Origin: Amaranthus tricolor
Taxonomy: Eukaryota; Streptophyta; Magnoliopsida; Caryophyllales; Amaranthaceae
DNA length: 64,000 bases
Direction: 5' to 3'
Assembly: GCF_026212465.1 (NCBI RefSeq)
Contig: NC_080056.1
Span: 11,788,241-11,852,240, forward strand
Shown: positions 58,102 through 64,000 of the stretch, piece after piece
Position numbering within the stretch: the stretch's first letter is position 1
Layout: every line of letters starts with the position of its first letter
Notes under the pieces: generated by a model
The model's database searches: none
Seen by the model: the letters and a program-made list of their open reading frames with translations, nothing else
Told to the model about the DNA's origin: nothing
Translations under genes and position numbers: made by a program

Positions 58102-58779
58102 CTAGCGCCAAGCATCCCAAGTGTCAGCACCCTCATCGTAACTTGCTATATTGAAGTCCTCATCATCCCCGTCTTCTCCAGAATCAGAGCTGGAGTCTGA
58201 ATACGATCCATCTGATTCACTACCACTATCTCTGGGGCTGCTTAACGGTACATCCTCTATGTCCTCTTCAGGATCTTCCTCATCAGACCACCCCCTATCA
58301 AACCCAACCTCAAAGCCATATAAGTCGTAGTGCGATCCCCAGTTCTCCCTCTCGTCATCATCGCTGGAAATTTCTATATAAGTAGGCGGTTCACGACTAG
58401 GCTCCCACATCTCGATATCACTCTCTGCCTGAGCCTCAGTTTCCACCTGTGAGGAATCAGGAAGAACCCGCTCTCTTAACGGTTCCGTGGTCACATTGGT
58501 GCCGCCCGATACTGGAGACTCGCCCTTCCTCTCAGGTGCTACACTCTTCCTAGATCCAGACAAACGATGTAACCTATTTAGGTCCAAATCTAGATCGTAA
58601 CATATTCTATTGGCTTTTTCCCTGACCATAAGCATCCTCTCCCTATAGTCTTGGACACTTTCATCACTCCTTATTTTCCATATATCAGCGTTGGAGACCT
58701 CCCTCCAGACAGTTTCAAGGTCAAACATCGGTACTTCTCTCGAGTCACTGGGGGTGTGTGGGTCCATATTCCTGAACAT
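58102..58779 (-). CDS. Extra acidic ORF between PBS and gag, copy 2
   Basis: ATG at 58779 (MFRNMDPHTPSDSREV) to TAG at 58104-58102, 225 codons, collinear with the ORF at 51070-51768. Differences are mostly single conservative or charge-neutral residues, plus loss of a short segment near the start; no stop or frameshift. Same features: SNADIWKIRS segment, EREN...DLYGF region, Asp/Ser-rich acidic tail, ending DTWDAWR. Function unknown. Confidence 0.7.
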   Translation of the reverse strand: MFRNMDPHTPSDSREVPMFDLETVWREVSNADIWKIRSDESVQDYRERMLMVREKANRICYDLDLDLNRLHRLSGSRKSVAPERKGESPVSGGTNVTTEPLRERVLPDSSQVETEAQAESDIEMWEPSREPPTYIEISSDDDERENWGSHYDLYGFEVGFDRGWSDEEDPEEDIEDVPLSSPRDSGSESDGSYSDSSSDSGEDGDDEDFNIASYDEGADTWDAWR

Positions 58780-58975
58780 ATACACATAACGATGAGGAAC
58801 CAAGTAAGAAAATTATTAACTAAGAACACCTAGACACTTCATAACCCTAATGGTCCAAAGCCAGCTACATCACAACAAACACATTCATTATATATATATT
58901 TTTTTTTTATCACATACGACCATTCCCCATCTCTCATTACTAAGGTCTGATATTCCTCTAACTCCTAGGGAACCT

Positions 58976-58988
58976 GGCTCTGATACCA
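58976..58988 (-). promoter_or_regulatory. Primer-binding site of gypsy copy 2
   Basis: On the - strand TGGTATCAGAGCC, two bases after the LTR end. Confidence 0.95.
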
Positions 58989-58990
58989 AT

Positions 58991-61648
58991 TGTAACGGCC
59001 CGGTTTAAGTGACCTGGAATATCATGTGAGAACATGAATCCGGCTCACAAACGGACGCAAGAAAACTCATCCTTACTCGGATCCTCAACGTTCCAACGGT
59101 AAAGGAATATGGTCAACAAAGAAAATAGCGCTAAACAAAACAAAACCAAACAAACAGCGGAAGTCTTTACATACAACTCGAGAGCCCATCGGCCTCTAGA
59201 CTAACTAAAATTGTACGAGATAAAAGAAAACATCACAAACTTTGGTTACATAAACTGAATTATTTAGACTCATTACAAAGTAAGTCTAGACTTGATAGTT
59301 ACGGGTTCTAAGCTGAATCCTCACTCCAGCCCCCTCCTGCGATTAACCTGCTGCACGTCGTATGATAACACGTAGCAGGTTCCAAAGAACAACCAATACA
59401 CGTCAGAGACTTCATACATATATTAAACAGGTTGAATACAAGCATTGTGTTTACCCTAGCATGCAAAGGCTCTATTATGTAATCTTTGTTCATTATTTCC
59501 AACCTTGCAACGTTGCCCGACATGTGCGGGTCGTGCAAGTCATATTTCCAATTTGTTTTGGTGGAATACACTTAGGAGAGCTAATCCCAAGGCAACCACC
59601 TACCTAAGACGTTGCCCGTCCTGTTCGGGTCGCCAAAGGTTAAGTATGCATACCCCCATGGTGATCATAAAGATCCCTGAATGCCATGGGAAAAATAGTT
59701 GATAATTTTCCAATTCATTTGTTAACCCTTTTGGGTAACATATCCATAAATTCTCAATTTCCACATAATCATTTCATATTATTTGAGGTGTCTAATCCTT
59801 ATGTGATTACAATGCCTTGATTAGGAATAAAACAACATCACTTGCACAACCAAGTAAACAGTATGGTCTAAGCGTGTACCTTTAAGCACAGCAATTCCAA
59901 ACAACGTTCAAGCACGACAAGAATTTCACCCTCTTAGGAATCGAGGTCCTAATTAACAAACACACAAAACGACCACGTTTAATAACGGGTATTCACAAAC
60001 GATCCACTCCATACTACTAAAATATCACAAAGACTTGATAATTTCAAATGTTTTCATCCAATTCATGTTCGCTCCAAAATTCCCATTCTGACCAGAAACT
60101 TTTATGGCCAAATCGGACAGTTTAGAAAATTCAAATTAAAAATCCGACTTCACCGCTGCGTCCGGAACGCATCAATTATCTTGGGTACCAAATTTCATAA
60201 TTTCTAGCATCCGATTACTATTTTTAATTATTTTAAGCGTTTTAACGAGGTTTAAAAACACATCGGTTAAATAAAACCACAACGAAACACACCCGATACC
60301 CGGATTGGGGCGCCACTACCGAGGCAGCAGCTGCTGTCCGGAATCCCCTTTTACTTTAATTATTATTTTTTAATTATTTTATTATTCGAATTATTAAATC
60401 CTTTTTTTTTTTTTAAATCTCATAACCTACATACCAACCGAAACCGAATTTTCATTCTACTAAAATAAAACAAACAAGACCAATTTCCTATCACACAACC
60501 ACTTGATATTTCCACACATTTGGCAATACACAAAGTCCCATCAACAATCTAAGCCATCATCAAAACATAAGGCTAACAACTTAAGACATACTCATCATCA
60601 AGATCTTCAAAAACATTTAAAATTTCATAACCATGATAAGTAAATTAAATATTTGATCCTCTTATCAAATTTAAATTTTGTAGAGAATCATAAACCAACA
60701 TTTTTTTTTTTAAATCGAACATATATATATATAAGGACAATCCTTTAAACAAATCAAATTTTGTTAAAGGATTTATAAACTCATGGATAATTACATCACT
60801 TAATCCACACACTTAAAATTTCATCTAACAAACTAAAATCTTGTTAGAGAAATATAAATCGTAAAATAAATTCAATTTAACATTTGAATAGACTTTATTC
60901 TTATAACAAATTTAAACTTTGTTAAAGAATGTAAATCAAGGAAAATTTGCATAACAGAAATATGATTTAACCCTTTTAACAAATCAATTTTATCAAAGGA
61001 TTATTAAAGAAAACTTATATAAAATACTCAATCCTCCTAATAAGTCATAGGATGTCATCATATTGAAAGAAATATTATATAATCTCATACTAGAATTTCT
61101 TATAAATAAAATTTATAAATAACAACTCAACTTACTTACCCTTTGATTTGAAGATTGGATTGAACAAAGTTTTTTTTTTTTTCTTCTTGAATACCGAAAC
61201 AAGAACAAGAAAAGAGGAAAATTTTCTGAATTTTGTTCACTTTGAAAGCTTAGGAAATGTGAGGAAATTCAAATGATGCTTAAGAATTAATAGGCACTTA
61301 AGAGGTGAGCTTAATGTGCCATAATACTCACTTATGAGAGGAGTTACAAACTCCTCCCATTCCTCCTCACAATAACCGGCCACCCCTTCCAAATTCCCCC
61401 TTATTATTTTATTTTTTTTTTTAATTAATCATTTAATTAATTGAGTAATTATTGTGTTATTATTACAATTGAAACAAAACGTCATGCGATTAAACTCGTT
61501 ACCGTTAAAAAAAATACCCCACTTTGTTACTTATAATTAACTATGTAAAATAATATAATTTAATATCACTTATTTATTTTATTTTGATATATTTTATTTT
61601 ATTATAATATATTTTATTTTTAAACCCGATAAATGACGGGGTGTTACA
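58991..61648 (-). repeat. 5' LTR of gypsy copy 2 (2658 bp)
   Basis: On the - strand it starts TGTAACACCCCG at 61648 and ends CCGTTACA at 58991. It is homologous along its length to 48244-50878 with many substitutions and small indels. Its outer end directly abuts copy 3 gag. Confidence 0.9.
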
Positions 61649-61652
61649 ATTT

Positions 61653-62907
61653 TCCTGATGATGTACCCACTGAAGAGAAAAAGATGCAACGTTTTGAGTT
61701 AGGTTTATCTTTCGATATTCAAAAACATATTGAGAGTGACCGATATAACACACTGGAGCAGATGTATAAGCGAGCGTCACAAATAGGGAATATTTTGAGG
61801 AAAGAAAAAGAAAAAGAGAAGGGTAATGCCCCTGAGAAAAGGAAAGAAGTTTTTGGCCATGCAATGGAGAATGTGTCGGGCTTTCATCAGAAGAAAGCAA
61901 GGAATTTTGGAAATTTTCAGGGAGGCGGATCTAATTCGAATTCAGGAATTAGGAACAACACGAAGTTTGTTAAGCCATTATTCGATCGAGATGGCAATGA
62001 GAGGAGGTATTTCTGTAAGAGGTGCAAGAAAAATCATCCGGCAAAGGATTGTGAAGGAAATCTGATCGAATGTAATTTTTGCCACAAGAGGGGGCATAGA
62101 GAGTTTGAATGCTGCAGAAAAAAAGGGAGTGGAAGTCAACAGCCGAGTGGCCAAAACCGACAGCAGAATTTAAACAACGCTGGTAGTCAAGCCAGTCAAC
62201 AGCACGAGAATGGAAATCGTGGCAATGCTGGTCAAAGGTTCCCGCAACCTTTTTATGGCGGGCAAGGCCGGGTTGGTGGGAATCGAGTAGAAGGGTCAGA
62301 AATGCAGCGCGGGGGAAATCACGTGAGAGGAAGTAATGTACAGCCGGCGAGCGGAAGGGTATCTGCGGTCAGTGCAAGAGAAGCTGACCAGGCGACAGAT
62401 GTGGTTACAGGTACGTTCGCCATTCATTCTATGGCTGTGAATGTATTGTTTGATTCGGGAGCTACATGCTCATTTCTTGCAAAGAGTAAAGTGAACGAGT
62501 TGAATTTGGAGACCTTTGAAAAAGTTTCTTATACGGTGGCTGTACCATCGAGAAAATTGTACAGCTGTGAAAAACTGTATAGGGATGTACCCTTGAGGAT
62601 AGGAAAGGTTGTGTTTCCTAGCGACTTGTATGTGTTAGATATGGAAGGTTTAGAAGTAATTTTGGGGATGGATTGGCTGGGAAGGTATAAGGCCACTATT
62701 GAATGCAGAGAGCAGAGAGTTTTGTTGGAAGGACCACGAGGAGAAAGCGTTAGATATAGGAAGTTTCCCAAGGGACCCAGGTCGAATTTGGTGTCGACCT
62801 TAGAATTGCAAAGGCTTGTGAGGCAAGGACACCCTTTGTATTTGTGTCATATCAGCCAGGGGGATAAGAAAGATGGAAATCCCCAGGATATTGCTGTGGT
62901 GAATTAA
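61653..62907 (+). pseudogene. Gypsy gag (5'-truncated) plus protease, copy 3
   Basis: An open frame from the junction runs through the two zinc knuckles (CKRCKKNHPAKDC, CNFCHKRGHREFEC), the Gly/Gln-rich linker and a complete protease region: VLFDSGATCSFL with the Cys codon that is TGA in copy 1, and [14 protein letters not shown]. It ends at TAA 62905-62907, where copy 1 has GAA. A few bases downstream an extra T in the T-run at 62918-62923 shifts the frame. The N-terminal half of gag is missing. Confidence 0.85.
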
Positions 62908-64000
62908 TTTTTGGATGTTTTTTCCGGACGAGATTCCCGGAATGCCACCTCAACGGGAAATTGACTTCACGATTGACTTGGTACCGGGGACTGGACCGAT
63001 TTCTAAGGCCCCTTATCGTATGGCTCCAAAGGAGATGGAGGAGTTGAAGTCTCAACTTGAAGAATTGTTGGATAAAGGTTATATTCGACCTAGTGTTTCA
63101 CCTTGGGGCGCTCCAGTTCTGTTTGTGAGAAAAAAAGATGGTAGTTTAAGGTTATGCATTGATTACAGGGAGTTAAACAAGGTAACAGTTAAGAATAAAT
63201 ACCCGTTGCCCCGGATAGATGACTTGTTTGATCAATTGAGAGGAGCCGGGATCTTTTCGAAGATTGATATAAGATCGGGTTACCACCAGCTAAGAATAGC
63301 TGAAGGGGATATACATAAAACCGCATTCAGAACACGTTATGGACATTATGAGTTCACAGTGATGCCGTTTGGGTTGACAAATGCTCCAGCCGCGTTCATG
63401 TGCTTAATGAACCAAGTGTTTAGTGCGTACTTGGATAAATTCGTCGTTATCTTTATCGATGATATTTTGGTCTATTCGAAAGACCGAGAAAAACATCAGG
63501 AACATCTACGATTTGTCCTGCAAACCCTGCGAGAAAATAAGTTGTACGCGAAGTTGTCAAAGTGTGAATTTTGGTTGGATAAGGTATCATTTTTGGGTCA
63601 TTTTGTCTCTAAGGAAGGTATTTCGGTGGACCCGGTAAAGGTGGAGGCAGTTCGAAGTTGGCCGTCACCTAAGAACGTCACCGAGGTACGAAGTTTCCTA
63701 GGTTTGGCCGGGTATTATCGTCGTTTTGTTAAGGATTTTTCGCGTATTGCTCGGCCCATGACCTCGTTAATGAAGAAAGAGAAGAGGTTCCAATGGACGG
63801 ATGAATGTGAACAGGCCTTCATGACTTTGAAGGAAAGGTTAACTACGGCTCCTGTTCTTACTCTACCTGACCCTAAGTTGGATTATACTGTTTACAGTGA
63901 CGCGTCGAAGAAAGGGTTCGGTTGTGTTCTGATGCAGGACCGTAAGGTGATTGCTTATGCATCTCGACAACTGAAGGTACATGAAGTTAATTATCCGACC
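62908..64000 (+). pseudogene. Gypsy pol of copy 3 (RT and start of RNase H), partial at window edge
   Basis: After the stop and the one-base insertion the pol frame is open again (frame of ATG 63020, [10 protein letters not shown]) to position 64000. RT motifs: [30 protein letters not shown] and catalytic FIDD at 63452-63463; then [11 protein letters not shown] and the RNase H start [11 protein letters not shown]. Very close to copy 1, with scattered changes. The remainder lies outside the window. Confidence 0.88.

Larger units (their letters stand above)
56391..61648 (-). mobile_element. Gypsy copy 2, inverted: gag back to 5' LTR
   Basis: Read on the - strand: LTR 61648-58991, PBS, ORF1, gag, and then a break after the protease-proximal linker at ~56428. 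The 12-bp motif AACCACATCTGT lies in triplicate at the break (56392-56427). On the left it abuts copy 1 integrase, on the right its LTR end abuts copy 3 gag. In gag it matches copy 3 almost perfectly (two residue differences seen in the shared part) and copy 1 less well. No pol and no 3' LTR. Confidence 0.88.
61649..64000 (+). mobile_element. Gypsy copy 3: gag from mid-domain into RT/RNase H, leaves the window
   Basis: The sequence enters the element at gag codons for the PDDVP segment, four to five bases after the LTR end of copy 2, and continues to RNase H ([10 protein letters not shown]) at the window edge. Its 5' portion (LTR, PBS, ORF1, gag start) is absent in this orientation. Confidence 0.88.

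Noticed and set aside
57171..61653. Simple single-molecule autointegration explaining copies 2 and 3
   Set aside because: The inverted and direct pieces share ~760 bp of gag; a single cDNA cannot supply both without a second copy or later exchange.

Overview
The window is plant nuclear DNA, most likely a eudicot. It is strongly AT-rich, has GT-AG spliced genes of plant families, and is crowded with plant-type LTR retrotransposons, a TRIM, a SINE-like family, foldback MITEs and long microsatellites. Nothing bacterial or organellar was seen. I cannot fix the species.

Two host genes lie in the left third. On the + strand (about 1195-5205) is an apparently intact type II phosphatidylinositol 4-kinase of the PI4K-gamma class: two ubiquitin-like domains plus a kinase domain, a 5'UTR intron and one coding intron. 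On the - strand (18508 to 7692) is a four-exon type-I pectin methylesterase of 611 residues. It has a membrane anchor, a PMEI pro-domain, an RRLL processing site and all catalytic motifs. Its introns are bloated (2.9, 5.2 and 0.9 kb) and hold two MITEs, a hAT-like element with nested repeats, a complete TRIM, two SINE-like copies and foldback elements. An unusual array of six small hairpins lies upstream of the kinase.

From 18.5 to 29.5 kb the sequence is repeat-rich and gene-poor: a ~205-bp tandem repeat, a solo LTR with a GC-rich island, a 116-bp AT microsatellite and a decayed Ty1/copia gag-protease-integrase remnant. A complete but defective Sirevirus-type Ty1/copia element follows (29511-40039) with 1217-bp LTRs, TSD ATATT, PBS, two polypurine tracts, broken gag and pol, and a broken envelope-like third ORF. 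The LTRs differ at only 11 positions by eye, so the insertion is recent although the coding regions are defective.

From 40 to 48 kb come AT-rich DNA, TTA/TTG microsatellites, a MULE/FAR1-like transposase fragment, and the LTR plus gag of an Athila-like Ty3/gypsy element whose LTR carries 11 copies of a CCCGG/CGGGT palindrome. From 48.2 kb to the end there are three pieces of one long-LTR Ty3/gypsy family (probably a Tekay/Del-like chromovirus): + copy 1 (LTR to integrase), - copy 2 (gag back to its 5' LTR), + copy 3 (mid-gag into RT, leaving the window). Copies 1 and 2 form a ~13.4-kb foldback with ~5.2-kb arms. The copy1/copy2 junction carries a 12-bp motif in triplicate, and the outer end of the copy-2 LTR is joined directly to copy-3 gag. 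Both complete leaders carry a conserved acidic ORF between PBS and gag that I do not recognise. These gypsy rearrangements, the extra ORF, and a CTGTTCCC octamer scattered through the Sirevirus are the most unusual observations.
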